Assembly: GCA_963402885.1 (NCBI GenBank)
Contig: OY727099.1
Location: 13,442,001-13,506,000, forward strand
Length of the DNA stretch: 64,000 bases
From: Antedon bifida
Lineage: Eukaryota; Echinodermata; Crinoidea; Comatulida; Antedonidae
Reading direction: 5' to 3'
Shown: positions 49,500 through 61,353 of the stretch, piece after piece
Layout: each line of letters opens with the position of its first letter
Position numbering within the stretch: position 1 is the first letter of the stretch
The notes under the pieces: generated by a model
The model's database searches: none
What the model saw: only the letters and a program-made list of their open reading frames with translations
What the model was told of the DNA's origin: nothing
Made by a program: the position numbers and the translations under genes

Positions 49500-50287
49500 A
49501 TCGTTTGTGAAACATTATTTCTGTATTAATGATCACAATTCCATTCCAAGGTACAATCCTTTTCCAAAGTATAAGATGAGATCTGCATTCCTATTGTATA
49601 CATGTTTGAAGCAAAAGTAAAACTGCCATCTATCATTTAAACTCGCTGCGATTTCTAACATAATGATCAAAAGCATGATCTACTAACAGCTGGCTGTAAT
49701 AGCAGTAGCAGTATTTAAAACAAAAAGTGTTTGATTACTAATCTGGCCAAACAGATATCAGTGACAGAAAGGCATCACATGGTATTGAAATCACAATGTT
49801 GTACTTCATACAGTATCAGTAAGTCCTTGAAAAATAGTCTTTATAATAATCGCATAGTAGATCCATATTTTTTCTCTTCAAGTTCTAACCATCATTCCAA
49901 CTCATGTAAACATCAACTATAATGTAGCTCTAACTATTAATAGTTGTTTGTGCTCCTTCAGAAACAACATTAAAATTAAACAGACTTTTGGCCACGGTCT
50001 AAAATAATGACCAATATATTGGCTAAAGTTGTATTCTGCTTTGGGATCGTTTCCAAAGATTGTCAAATATGGCCTTGAAATGGCCAATGGATCATCTCAG
50101 AATTGTGATCCAGAAAATATGCAGGATTGTACACAAGTCACACCTTCAAAATATACAGCCGTTAATGGCTGCTTCTGGTACAAACCTACAATACCAAACT
50201 ACAAAAACAAGTTCAGTATCAAAATACTTCTTATAAAGTCCTGAAAATAGCAGACTTGGCAATATGGGCTGTTACTTTATATTTCAA
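49500..50287. other. DNAJC8 downstream region, no gene seen
   Basis: Non-coding DNA 3' of the DNAJC8 stop, probably including its 3' UTR. No supported feature. Confidence 0.5.
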
Positions 50288-53200
50288 TCATCGTTGCTCA
50301 AGTTTAGGCTTTGGTGGTCGAAACTGTCCCTTATTACTACTTTTCTTCTTTTTCTTTTTATCGTTGAAAGTCCTCCAGTTATCTACTCGTTTTGTTCGCC
50401 CATCCTAAAACAAAATAATAAGAATTTTAACTAAAGCCTTGTTCGCACTTGAAAATGGTAAATTTTACCAAGGTAACTTTACCCAAGGCCATCTGTATAT
50501 TTGACCATTGTTCCCACTTGAATAATTTCATGCAGTTAACTGCACGTTTGGATTGGACTTTTCCGCCGGCATGGTTATTTTTAACAAGACCATGGTCAGT
50601 TCTACTGGGCAGGCAGTGGTCGGTAAAAGTAACCATTGGACATTAACACTGAGGGAATTGTAGCCAGTGTCCGGATTGAACTTATTCTGGTCAATTTAAC
50701 TGGCGAATTAAGTCCAGTACAATCGAGGCTTTAGTATTTTTAACTACTGCTTAAGTTGAATAAATACTGTAAATGAAATGGTAAAAAAATCATAACTATT
50801 ATATAAATACACCTTCCTAAGGTGTGATGACCTTTGAACTTACCTCCCATTCTTTCTGCCACTCTTTTTGCTTTTTTGTCTTATCTTCATTTGCAATTTC
50901 TTCCTCACGTTCTCGTTTCCTTATCTGTTGCTCTCTATCCTCTAACTCCTTACGCCGCCTCTCATAATCAGCAAACAGTTTTACAGTTGTTTTGTAGAGA
51001 GCAGCTTTATGCTAATAAACAGAGAAAAACATGTTTCAAATGCTATTCAAATACTCTCTCAACCTGATCATCATGGCAAATCACATATTCATACGTATGT
51101 TGTTTAAATAGTTTGATTTGATAGAATGATTTAAGTAAGTTTATTTGTATGTATGTTTCAAGTACGATTAATGATTAATTTATACAGTTTGGATATGGGC
51201 CATAATGTGGACAGATATCATAATACAGATTTGACAGGAAATTTTTTTTAGATGTTTTGAACATAAATAGACAATGGTGAAAAGCTACATTAAATTATAT
51301 TATGGTATTATTATATTAATTAACAGGCACAGAATAAATTTAATTTTAATTTGAAAAGATACAGATGAGGATATCTGTGAGAATGAGAAAAAGTTGGCCC
51401 AACCAAGATATGAACCCAGAACCTTTTGCTTGATATGCAGATGTCCTAACCATTAGACCACTGGGGCTTTCATGGTATTGTTCAAATTCAATTGGATAGC
51501 GACTCTTTAACACTCTCGGCGTGGTATGGCAGAACAGCACTAGTCCCTCAATTTTACAGACATGCATCAGAGTTTATATTGTTTTAAAACATTTAGTACA
51601 TATTTTATATTATTTTAATTTGTGCAGAAAGTGCAGAAGACTTAATATTTATAAATGAATTCATTGACTTTATCTTACCCTTTCTGGATTATCTTCTTCT
51701 ATAATTGTTGATTTTCCTTCCTTTTTAAGTTTCTTCCTCTTTTCTTCAAGCTGAAAAATGTATGTTTAAATATTGTCAATGTATGGCTTTGATCTGTTTT
51801 ATAATGTGAGTATAGTTTTAATCATTTCTTTATAGTCAATGAGGTTGTGCGTTTACAATCCAATAACAACTTGTTCTGTATTTAAAATGTACTCATGAGT
51901 GTATTGAGTACATTTGCATCAGAGCTAATCCATTTTAAAATTATTGTTTAAGATATTTTTCAATTTTGTTTTCCTTGCAATAGCACAATTATGTGAAGCT
52001 GAAACTAGTCTATAGAATGTAGCATATATTGCTAGGCCCAGTCCAGAGCTCAGAAATTTACTGTTTTATTCAACTTGGCTCTGTCTTGTCAAATAGAACG
52101 GTAAATCTTTCAAATCATAAAATATTATTACCATTTAACTCATAAACATTCATTATTTCTACAGTACCATATAATGTATGTTTTAATGCGTGTACACAAT
52201 TACTTACATCAAACTCTGTTTTTTCTTTGGCCTCTTGAATAGTATTTAGAACACGTTTTCTTTGAGTTTCATCTTCTATATTCTTCATTGCCTTATTTAT
52301 GACTGTTATATCAAATAAGACAAAATGTAAATAAATTGTAAATAAAGGAATTATTATTTTTAATTTTTACTAAATTACCCAAAGATAAAATTTATTGACA
52401 AAAGGTTGATGTTTCATAACAATAATTACATACTTAAATTTACTAATTGATACAAATAATGCATGGTTTTGTTTGTGCACAAAAGGATTTTAAACTATAA
52501 AATTATTATAAATCTGTAAGAGTCGTTTCACATTAAAAAATTCACTTTTCTACATCCACCATTGCTATTTATATATTATTAATTATAAATGATAAAATAA
52601 TTGTTACTTTCAAAGGCTGATAATGCACGTTCCTTGTTATCAGGATTCTTATCTGGATGAATTAATATCGATAACTGAAAAAACAAATGTTATGTCAACT
52701 TAATATTATGAATTAAATGGCAAAATACAGAAAAATAGACTATGGCAAAAATGTTATGGTTACCTCTATAGAGATACTACATAAATATAAAGCAAATTTA
52801 CTCAATCAAAACTGTAAAGTAAAAATAGGAACTAACCCTTCCTCAGTGGTGTGAGAGTACAAAATAGTAGTCCAGTCAAAAATCACCCTCACCATGGTAT
52901 AAGAACGTACCCTAATAAAATTTCATCCGTAGGTTCTATGTATATAGGTAATAACATTTCTTGATGTTGCGTCTTGCAAAACTTGGGATTTTACGAGAAA
53001 ATTAGACTTTTATACCCAATTTATAACCGCCTCATGTCGTATTATTGTGTACAGCGAATGCGACGAAGCGTGACTGAAATTACGAGACGCCGTTAGCGCC
53101 CGTTGAAAAATGCATTAACAAAGCTAAAAACCTACACAATTAATAGTTTATACAATAAGTTAAGTATAGTTTACAATAAATTATGTAATAAAATACATAA

Positions 53201-56200
53201 CATATAAAGAAAACCCAAGTATAAACTAAAATATTTACAGATATGTGTTTAAAAATGTAAAAATAAAAATGGCCTTCCATAAAATAAAGTGCGCCCTCAC
53301 GCGTCATACTTTTATCGGACTTGTATGGATGGTTATACAAGGCATTAATAAAAACGATAATTATACGAAACCCGATGCGATTTGTTAGTTATTTCCTCTG
53401 CAAGAGGCAGAATATTATATTTTCACAACTATATTTCTATTTTTTATCATGGAAAAAAAGGATTGTATATTTAAACACATTACAACCTCCAGTATACCAT
53501 CATGATGGATTAAGTTAAGCGCCGTATTGTATATCTGCTAACGCGTAATGATCTCCTAGTTATCTGGTTTTATTTTGGACATTCTTTTTTTTCACAGCAT
53601 TACTTGCGTGGATATCACAATGCATTGTATATTCGCGATTATAGTCAATGTTAATTTGAGTAAGAATCATTTTTAAATGACAGTCCATTTCGCGTATACG
53701 ATAATAAAAATTAAATGAATAAAGTCGTCTCATGTTCTCATTGGTTACCCGCAACAAAGTTAATCCTTGTGATTGTTAGTTTTGTTTAAGTTTCTTTGAA
53801 TTGTCTATTGGCATCCATATCGTATGATGTGTGAGACAATTTCGTGTTTTAGAAAATGTAATCCTGCCACAAGATTCTTTATAATGTTCGAAGACGTCTG
53901 ACGGATAACTATGTATTGTTTTATTAATTAATTAATTAATCTTCATCTTGACTTTTAGGGACAATAGCCTACATCTTTTAAGTTTAAAACGGCATTTATA
54001 AGCATTTGAATAAGCCAACAAATTAAACTACTGTGTTCTCCCAAGCTTTTTAAATATTATTTAAATGCATTAAAATGCGTCGGACTCGGCGGATAACAAT
54101 ATTTGAAATAAATGCACATAAAAACTTTTGTTTTGGGCTTTACTTTCTCGTCCCAAGTGAGAACTCAGGGCGTGGAGGTGAACCGAACGTTTATGACATG
54201 CTTTTGTGTATAAAATGTCCAATAATAATTATCATTGTAGGACTACTCTCCACCAAAAAACTTTATATTAGAATGTATTTAATACGTCGATCACGCCTTA
54301 AAAAAAGGAGAATTGGGATAATACAGTATGTCGTTTCTCGCGAATCTTACATCACACTCCAACATTATTTAGTGAAATGTGAATGGAAAAACGGGAAAAT
54401 ACTTTAACTTTAGAATACTTTGAATTCTGGAAGACGACTTCGAACTTAAAGAATCGTTATGAATGACGTTTATTGGCTCAAACTTCACACATCGGTACGA
54501 TGTGGAGGCCACACGGATTCAGGGAGGATCAAACCGGCTCCTCCTCCCCATTGGCAGTGGGGGCAGCGGTGGGTGGCGGCGGGTGAAAGGGGAAAATGTA
54601 AAATGTTAATTCAGACGAATCCCAACCAGCCCCTTTGATACGCTCTTAATAATTGTTGGAAAGTGAAAAGTAGACCTACTTGAGGTAGTATCTTTCGCAT
54701 AGGCCTATGCGAAATGTATTATCCTTTAAATGATTGGTTCTTACTCTAATTAAGATTACAAATCGCGAATGATAGTTCAAAATATGCAATGCATTGTGAT
54801 ATTTACGCAAGCAATGCTGTGAAAAAAAAAAGAATGTTTAGAATAAAACCAGATAACTAGGAGATCATTACACGTTAGCAGATATACAATATGCACTTAA
54901 TCCATCATGATGGTATACTGGAGGTTGTAATGTGTTTAAATATATAAAATCCTTTTTTTCCATGATAAAAATTATAAATAAATTTGTGAAAATAAAATAT
55001 TCTGCCTCTTGCGTAAAAAAAAGGCAATAACTAACAAACCGCATCGGGTTTCGTATAATTATTATTAATGCCTTGTATAACCATCCATACAAGTCCGATA
55101 AAAGTATGACGCGTGAGGGCGCACTTTATTTCATGGAAGGCCATTTTTTTTTGTACATTTTTTAAACACATATCTGTAAATATTTTAGTTTATACTTGGG
55201 TTTTCTTTATATGTTATGTATTTTATTATATAATTTATTGTAAACTATACTTAACTTATTGTATAAACTATTAATTTTGTAGGTTTTATAGTTTTGTTAA
55301 TGTATTTTTCAACGGGCGCTAACGGCGTCTCGTAATTTCAGTCACGCTTCGTCGCATTCGCTGTACACAATAATACGACATGAGGCGGTTATATTGGGTA
55401 TAAAAGTCTAATTTTCTCGTAAAATCCCAAGTTTTGCAAGACGCAACATCAAGAAATGTTATTACCTATATACATAGAACCTACGGATGAAATTTTATTA
55501 GGGTACGTTCTTATACCATGGTGAGGGTGATTTTTGACTGGACTATAGTCTTTTATTATAATAACCTGTTAACACTTGATTACACACTACATCATCAATT
55601 AAACTTACATTGGCTTCAATCAACGCACTGATATTATGACTTACTATTTTATCATTCTATTTATTACCCGAGTAACTGCAATAAGTATTGAATTCTGGTA
55701 TCAAATTTAATACAGTTATACTTTTAAAAAGTAATATATTTAAAGTATGTGTTGTTACCTTTCTGTATTGCTTTTTGATAGTTTCAACCTTCATAGCTGG
55801 ATCTACTTGTAAAACCTACAAGAAAAATTGTTGTTTACATTTGTAATTATACAAACCTATGTTGTGGTCATCTCTTAATACAATGGTTACTATATTTAAT
55901 TTATGTTGATATAAAGTTTGCGGTACACCATGTGTATTAGTTCTGAAAAGAACTGTTGAGTTTCTTGACATTTCGATCAATATGCTTTGATCGTCCTCAG
56001 GAGTGAGAATGGGTTACTGTAGGGTTAGCAAGAAGAGCATTGAACCTGTGCTGCTTGTATGGCTATGGAAAAGTGAAATTACACTCTTCCCTGGTATGGC
56101 AATAATTTCTGGACTCACCTGTTTAGGCAAATTGAAATTTCTATAACATTGTTAATATTATAACACAGAAGTGAAGGAATTTATGCCAAAATATTCCATT

Positions 56201-57533
56201 TGAAGTTAATGTTAAAATTAAATCATGTATTATAGACTACATGTATCAATGCAAGACCAACATTGACAAGTTTTGTCTCCCTATATAAGATATTTGATTA
56301 CATTACAGTAAATGTGGTTGGGATAATTATTAGTAGTATGGCCTGGTAGGTAAAGTTGGGTTAGATTCGTGAGAAAAACAGTGAATTAATGAAAATATGA
56401 CTAGCATAAATACCTCAAATGGATTAAGGTTAAAGTATGTACTTCCTGGACGCAATAAACGGTCAATTTGCTGTTTGCTTGTTAAAACCGAATCCTTCTT
56501 CTCTATTTCTTTTACCTGATAAAAAAATTATCAATCAATTGTAGCCTATATGTACTTACAATACATCAATACTCATCTAGTAGTAGGCTTACTTTAGTTT
56601 ACTTCACATTGTCATAATGCTTGTCAATTGTATGACCCACTATACAACCCCCGTGAGAGGTGCGTCATTTGCCCGATGTGCGTCATACCTTATGAATACC
56701 ATGACGCACCCATGCATCAATAATGTGACTTGCATTTTGACGCACTGTGACCATGTTTTTTATGATATTTTGGGTGGTAAAATGACGGACATTGACACAC
56801 CATTGGTCATTGATTTGACGTACCATCTAGGTTTTTTGACGCACCTCTGCGTCAGTAATTATTTGTAAATGACGCACCCATGACACACCTCTCCCGGGGG
56901 TCGTAGTAGGTCATACAATTGAAAAGTGCATAAATAACACTTAATTCAATTTCAGTACTGTATAAAATGTATAATTTCTAATGAATGTAACCCTTTCTCC
57001 CAAAATATATTACATAATTATAGAAATGAATTCCGGACTCCTATGGGTGAAGTGCCGGATTATCGATTATTTATTTTAGGCCAAGGCTAGAAAAAAAAAA
57101 CACATTTTTTGGAAAATATTTCTTTAGTCAATTAAATAGCTCATCACAATGTAAATCATCGAAATATTCATTATTAACCTAACCTAGTAGTATATCCTAG
57201 GCCTAGAGAGTGAGCCTAGATAGATACCTGGACCATAGCTTAGGTACCCTCTAGTCTAGGCCTTGTTGGGCCGGATTAAAAAGCATAGGCCTACACCAAC
57301 ACACAGCATGGCCACCATGAAATGCGCCGTGATGCTGCTGTTTATGTTGGCTATTGGGCCTAACTCTATCAGCGAAGGCCTGGACTCCACAATCATGACA
57401 AATTGGTATGCAATTTTGTGCCATAGCTTTTTTTTATGTAGGAAAAATTATTTAGTTAGAAAATATATGCTACCTCTGTCATAAACGAAGAAAAAACAGT
57501 ATCGTTTGTTGTTTCTCTTGAGGAAGCCGCCAT
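50288..57533 (-). CDS. DNAJC8: DnaJ homologue subfamily C member 8, eight exons
   Basis: Exons, 5' to 3': 57474-57533, 56414-56515, 55759-55815, 52608-52674, 52208-52302, 51679-51750, 50844-51011, 50288-50404. They total 738 bp, a 245-residue protein, with GT-AG borders; human DNAJC8 is 253. It is a nuclear J-domain protein of the spliceosome (SPF31 type) that stimulates Hsp70. The start MAASSRETTNDTVFSSFMTE is assigned by match to the human N-terminus and by the donor after it. VKEIEKKDSVLTSKQQIDRL, PGSTYFNLNPFE, the J-domain tripeptide in LIHPDKNPDN, then LKKEGKSTIIEEDNPE and the lysine-rich C-terminus ending RPPKPKLEQR follow in order. Intron 3 contains a 2.7-kb inverted-repeat element, intron 1 a 297-bp MITE, and a hairpin MITE lies about 100 bp upstream of the ATG. 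Confidence 0.96.
51395..51478 (-). repeat. tRNA-derived SINE head, copy 2 (DNAJC8 intron 6)
   Basis: On the minus strand: GCCCCAGTGGTCTAATGG, TTAGGACATCTGCATATCAA, GCAAAAGGTTCTGGGTTCA. It has a tRNA-Glu/Asp-like A box, a 5-bp arm with 7-base loop, and a B box. The acceptor stem does not pair. Same family as 27606. Confidence 0.7.
52869..55545. mobile_element. 2.7-kb element with about 0.8-kb inverted arms, DNAJC8 intron 3
   Basis: The left arm runs from TAGTCCAGTCAAAAATCACC at 52869 to about 53700; the right arm runs from about 54690 to GGTGATTTTTGACTGGACTA at 55545. The arms are nearly identical at the outer ends and diverge towards the centre. The spacer is about 1 kb and has no transposase-like frame; one 110-residue frame at 54075-54407 is unrecognised. 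A TAG or TA flanks both ends, a possible target duplication. Confidence 0.9.
56625..56921. mobile_element. MITE with TIR CAATTGTATGACC, DNAJC8 intron 1
   Basis: Inverted ends of about 42 bp: CAATTGTATGACCCACTA with ACAACCCCCG and GAGAGGTGCGTCAT, mirrored at 56880-56921. The inside is rich in TGACGCAC repeats (GACGCACC, GTGCGTCA). Confidence 0.85.
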
Positions 57534-57634
57534 CTTGAACGTTTTGTCTTTTTTTGTATAGAGGGCGTTTGCACCAAATTTCATTTTGATAAAGAGAAAC
57601 TTTTTTATGGGAGAACTAAACAGCAACTGCAGTC

Positions 57635-57819
57635 TAAAGCGTGGTTTCCACTAGCGACGCAACACAAGGACGTAACGCAACGCAAGTGAATTGACCAATC
57701 ACAAGCGATGGCTTATTCGCTTGTGATTGCTAACTGTCTATAAATTCGCTTGTCATTGGTTAAAACGCTTGCGTTGCGTTTACGTCCTTGCGTTACGTTC
57801 TAGTGGGAACCAAGCTTTA
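57635..57819. mobile_element. Hairpin MITE about 100 bp upstream of the DNAJC8 start
   Basis: TAAAGCGTGGTTTCCACTA and TAGTGGGAACCAAGCTTTA are mirrored ends of a 185-bp palindrome whose arms also pair through GGACGTAACGCAACGCAAG and CTTGCGTTGCGTTTACGTCC. It lies in the likely DNAJC8 promoter. Confidence 0.85.
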
Positions 57820-58484
57820 CCATTATTCATTAAAGTTTTCTTCTTATTTTCAAAAACCTAGTAGGCCTAGTGAATATTACGTGAGTGCAAAGTTTGATAT
57901 TTGTCATAAAAGAAATATGAATGAATATGAAATTGAAAGACAAATATCAAATTATTAAACTGAAGTTGATACAGGCACAAAAAAAATGTTATCAATGTAT
58001 ACAATAATTTAATTTCTATATACAGTACAATACATAATTTGAATTTAAATAAAACATACTTCTTCAGAAAAACCATGAATAAAAATGGTTATGGTTCGCT
58101 ATGATGTTATGTTGTTAATTTTGCTTGGAGTTTATGACATAATGGGATGTATCTCCTAGCACCTGGCTAATAGGGAGTGTTTGATTTATGATGACTTTAA
58201 CCTAAATTCTACATACATCATTTTAAGCATTGCATATGTTCACATGTAAGCACATATGTAACTCATGTTCTGCGAAGGGTATGTAAACGTAGCTCCATTT
58301 AAATCTGATAGGATTACGACCCGATTCACGATTCTTGATCCGTTTTTTTCTTTTCTCTCTGGTGGCGCAGGTTGCTTTTTCTATTTTCCTTACAGTACTT
58401 CAAACAGAATCTGGCTCGGTTATGTAATTTATGTAAACTGTTCTATAATATGTAATATAATAACTGTTATATAAGTGTATATAA
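57820..58484. other. Gap between DNAJC8 and the possible small exons
   Basis: AT-rich sequence upstream of DNAJC8. No supported coding segment. Confidence 0.45.
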
Positions 58485-58999
58485 TTATGATTTTTGATAA
58501 TCGACTTCAATAACACAAGGATGACCAGTAAGATTGGTCTTCTTTATCACCATTACACAACGCATTTTCTTCAACGCTTCCTGGCATTGCGATAATCCCT
58601 GAGAAAAAAAGAAAGACTTTGAGAAAATACAGAAATTGCACTTTATTTTTATGTTATACCCTTTTCACATCTAATTGTATTTTTAGCTCCTGATTTATTA
58701 CACGTTTTTCAAACCTTGAGAAATCTTGTGAGAAAGTATAGTTGGGCGCTATTTGATTTCTATGATTGGTCAGTTTAATACCAGGGAAATTAATCATGCA
58801 CAGTAACAACTCAGAACAAAAAAAAACAGTCATCTCTAGGGTTTTCTTTGAAATTATCCACAAAATTGGTTACAACTTGTTGTTACTTTTTGCAGTGTGA
58901 ATATATATACAGTACTCTTACTTACTGTTTTAGTTTACTCACCGATTTAATCCGTATTGCAACCTCTTTTTTATTGTTCTTCATTTCTTTCTTCATCAA
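58485..58999 (-). CDS. Possible 3' exons of an unrecognised gene
   Basis: Two minus-strand segments join in frame with proper borders. 58943-58999 encodes LMKKEMKNNKKEVAIRIKS (AG before, GTGAGT after). 58485-58598 encodes GLSQCQEALKKMRCVMVIKK followed by TNLTGHPCVIEVDYQKS and a TAA. The composition looks coding, but I recognise no family and find no further upstream exon before the array at 61 kb. It could also be chance. Confidence 0.3.
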
Positions 59000-59097
59000 C
59001 TATGAATAACAAGACAAAGGAATTTGAAATTACTAAAAATATGGCAATTAGATATAATTAAAATGATAATATAAATTAATAATTGAAACACAGTCCA

Positions 59098-59400
59098 AAG
59101 TAGATTCTTGTCATTTGATTGGAGGATTGTGGGTCATGGTATTAAATAAATGTTCTAGTGCACTCTTAATGATGTCATCAAGAGTGCAATGTCATCATTA
59201 TATGCACACAAGTACTGCAATTTCCTTTTGAACGTTCATTTTGTTACACAGTGAGCAACCATACGCACGAAAGGCTGTTTTGACTGATCATGTTCGATCA
59301 ACCTGTGGTGTGCACAGTCTATAATTGTTCTACTACAAGTACAAAAATGGAGCACTCGCATTTCGAATGGTTAGGCCATGGCCTCTTGCTAAAAGCAGAT
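59098..59400 (+). repeat. Dispersed repeat family, copy 2
   Basis: It matches 42975-43310 in block order (TAGATTCTTGTC, TTGTGGGTCATG, TTTTGTTACACAGTGAGCAA, CGATCAACCTG, TAATTGTTCTACT, TTAGGCCATGGCCTC). The inner 40-bp unit is present in fewer copies. Confidence 0.7.
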
Positions 59401-59434
59401 GTGTTTAATAATATAATCTATTGCACCGTGCTCT

Positions 59435-59670
59435 ACAAGAATTCTCATAAATTTACCATTTGGATCAAACAGTTATATTCTGTTATTTAAATGATCTACA
59501 ACAATCGGGTTCCGTTCCTTTGTGAGAGCAACATCACTTGGTAACCTCATTTGACTCTCTTCGCTACCCTCTTCACCAATTTCACCAAGAAATTCTCCAT
59601 TATCAACATTAAACTTAAGGATGTTTTATTATGAAATTTATCATCACAGGAATAGTTTAATAAATCAGTA
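59435..59670 (-). pseudogene. Broken NHL-repeat relic of a TRIM paralogue
   Basis: The reverse strand resembles the NHL part of the TRIM gene at 61600-61790: LNVDNGEFLGEIGEEGSEES parallels FNVDNGELLGQIGSQGSKEG, and LPSDVALTKE parallels WPDGITLTKE. A stop interrupts it. Homology resumes after a deletion (AAATTTATCATCACA near 59635 against 61897), so it is a degraded duplicate, not a gene. Confidence 0.75.
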
Positions 59671-59767
59671 TATTTAAAAAAAAAAGTAACAAAATTATAT
59701 TTTATAATCATCATGTAATGTACATGTAATTCACAGTTGATTCCCATGCTTCCAAAACAATTTATCA

Positions 59768-61062
59768 GGTGGTCAGGCCTTAAATAAATATTTCCATAAT
59801 TAATCAGGTGTCAGGCCTTAAATTAATATTTCCATAATTAATGAGGTGGTCAGGCCTTAAATAAATATTTCCATAATTAATCAGGTGGTCAGGCCTTACA
59901 TAAATATTTCCATAATTTATCAGGTGGTCAGGCCTTAAATAAATATTTCCATAATTAATCAGGTGGTCAGGCCTTACATAAATATTTCCATAATTAATCA
60001 GGTGGTCAGGCCTTAAATAAATATTTCCATAATTAATCAGGTGGTCAGGCCTTAAATAAATATTTCCATAATTAATCAGGTGGTATATTTCCACAAAATC
60101 AGTTGGTCAGGCCTTAAATAAGTATTTCCATAATGAATCAGGTGGTCAGGCCTTACATAAATATTTCCATAATTAATCAGGTGTCAGGCCTTAAATTAAT
60201 ATTTCCATAATTAATGAGGTGGTCAGGCCTTAAATAAATATTTCCATAATTAATCAGGTGGTCAGGCCTTACATAAACATTTCCATAATTAATCAGGTGG
60301 TCAGGCCTTAAATAAATATTTCCATAATTAATCAGGTGGTCAGGCCTTACATAAATATTTCCATAATTAATCAGGTGTCAGGCCTTACATAAATATTTCC
60401 ATAATTAATCAGGTGGTCAGGCCTTAAATAAATGTTTCCATAATTAATCAGGTGGTATATTTCCACAAAATCAGTTGGTCAGGCCTTAAATAAGTATTTC
60501 CATAATTAATCAGGGTGGTCAGGCCTTACATAAATATTTCCATAATTAATCAGGTGTCAGGCCTTAAATTAATATTTCCATAATTAATGAGATGGTCAGG
60601 CCTTACATAAATATTTCCATAATTAATCAGGTGGTCAGGCCTTACATAAATATTTCCATAATTAATCAGGTGGTCAGGCCTTAAATAAATATTTCCATAA
60701 TTAATCAGGTGGTCAGGCCTTACATAAATATTTCCATAATTAATCAGGTGGTCAGGCCTTAAATAAATATTTCCATAATTAATCAGGTGGTCAGGCCTTA
60801 AATAAATATTTTCATAATTAATCAGGTGGTATATTTCCACAAAATCAGTTGGTCAGGCCTTAAATAAGTATTTCCATAATTAATCAGGTGGTCAGGCCTT
60901 ACATAAATATTTCCATAATTAATCAGGTGTCAGGCCTTACATAAATATTTCCATAATTAATCAGGTGGTCAGGCCTTACATAAATATTTCCATAATTAAT
61001 CAGGTGGTCAGGCCTTAAATTAATATTTCCATATTTAATCAGGTGGTCAAGCCTAAATATTT
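59768..61062. repeat. 39-bp tandem array with 374-bp higher-order repeat
   Basis: Unit: TAATCAGGTGGTCAGGCC then TTAAATAAATATTTCCATAA, about 33 copies. A variant unit GGTATATTTCCACAAAATCA recurs at 60082, 60454 and 60828. A variant lacking two bases (CAGGTGTCAGG) recurs near 59806, 60180, 60553 and 60927. The block of about 374 bp has thus itself been duplicated about three times. Open frames through the array (39 is a multiple of three) are not genes. Confidence 0.95.
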
Positions 61063-61353
61063 CCTTTTACTTATTTTGATCTCATTGTTATCTTTCTTTT
61101 ATAGTTTTGTTGAATTTACGAAAAAAATAAATAACAAATATGCTTGTTTACATTTTAGTAACTTTTATTACTTTATACTATAATACATTATTCTACAACA
61201 AAGTATTATCTTTTATACAGTAAGTAAATCACTAATTATTCAAAAAATACACAGATTTGTTGTTAGGTCACCAGTGTAAAAGTGATACAGTATTCAGTAT
61301 GCAAATTGTTTGTTTTTCTGCTAGTTTAACCAGAAGTATTGAGAATGTGCTAT

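Noticed and set aside
54075-54407. 110-residue frame in the palindromic element as a transposase
   Set aside because: No catalytic triad or DNA-binding motif visible, and it is too short.
59804-60840. Two 96-residue minus-strand frames with DHLINYGNIYLRP repeats
   Set aside because: Pure translation of the 39-bp array, repeated at the 374-bp higher-order spacing.
59768-61062. CRISPR-like regular repeats
   Set aside because: Units are directly adjacent, with no unique spacers, and the host is an animal.
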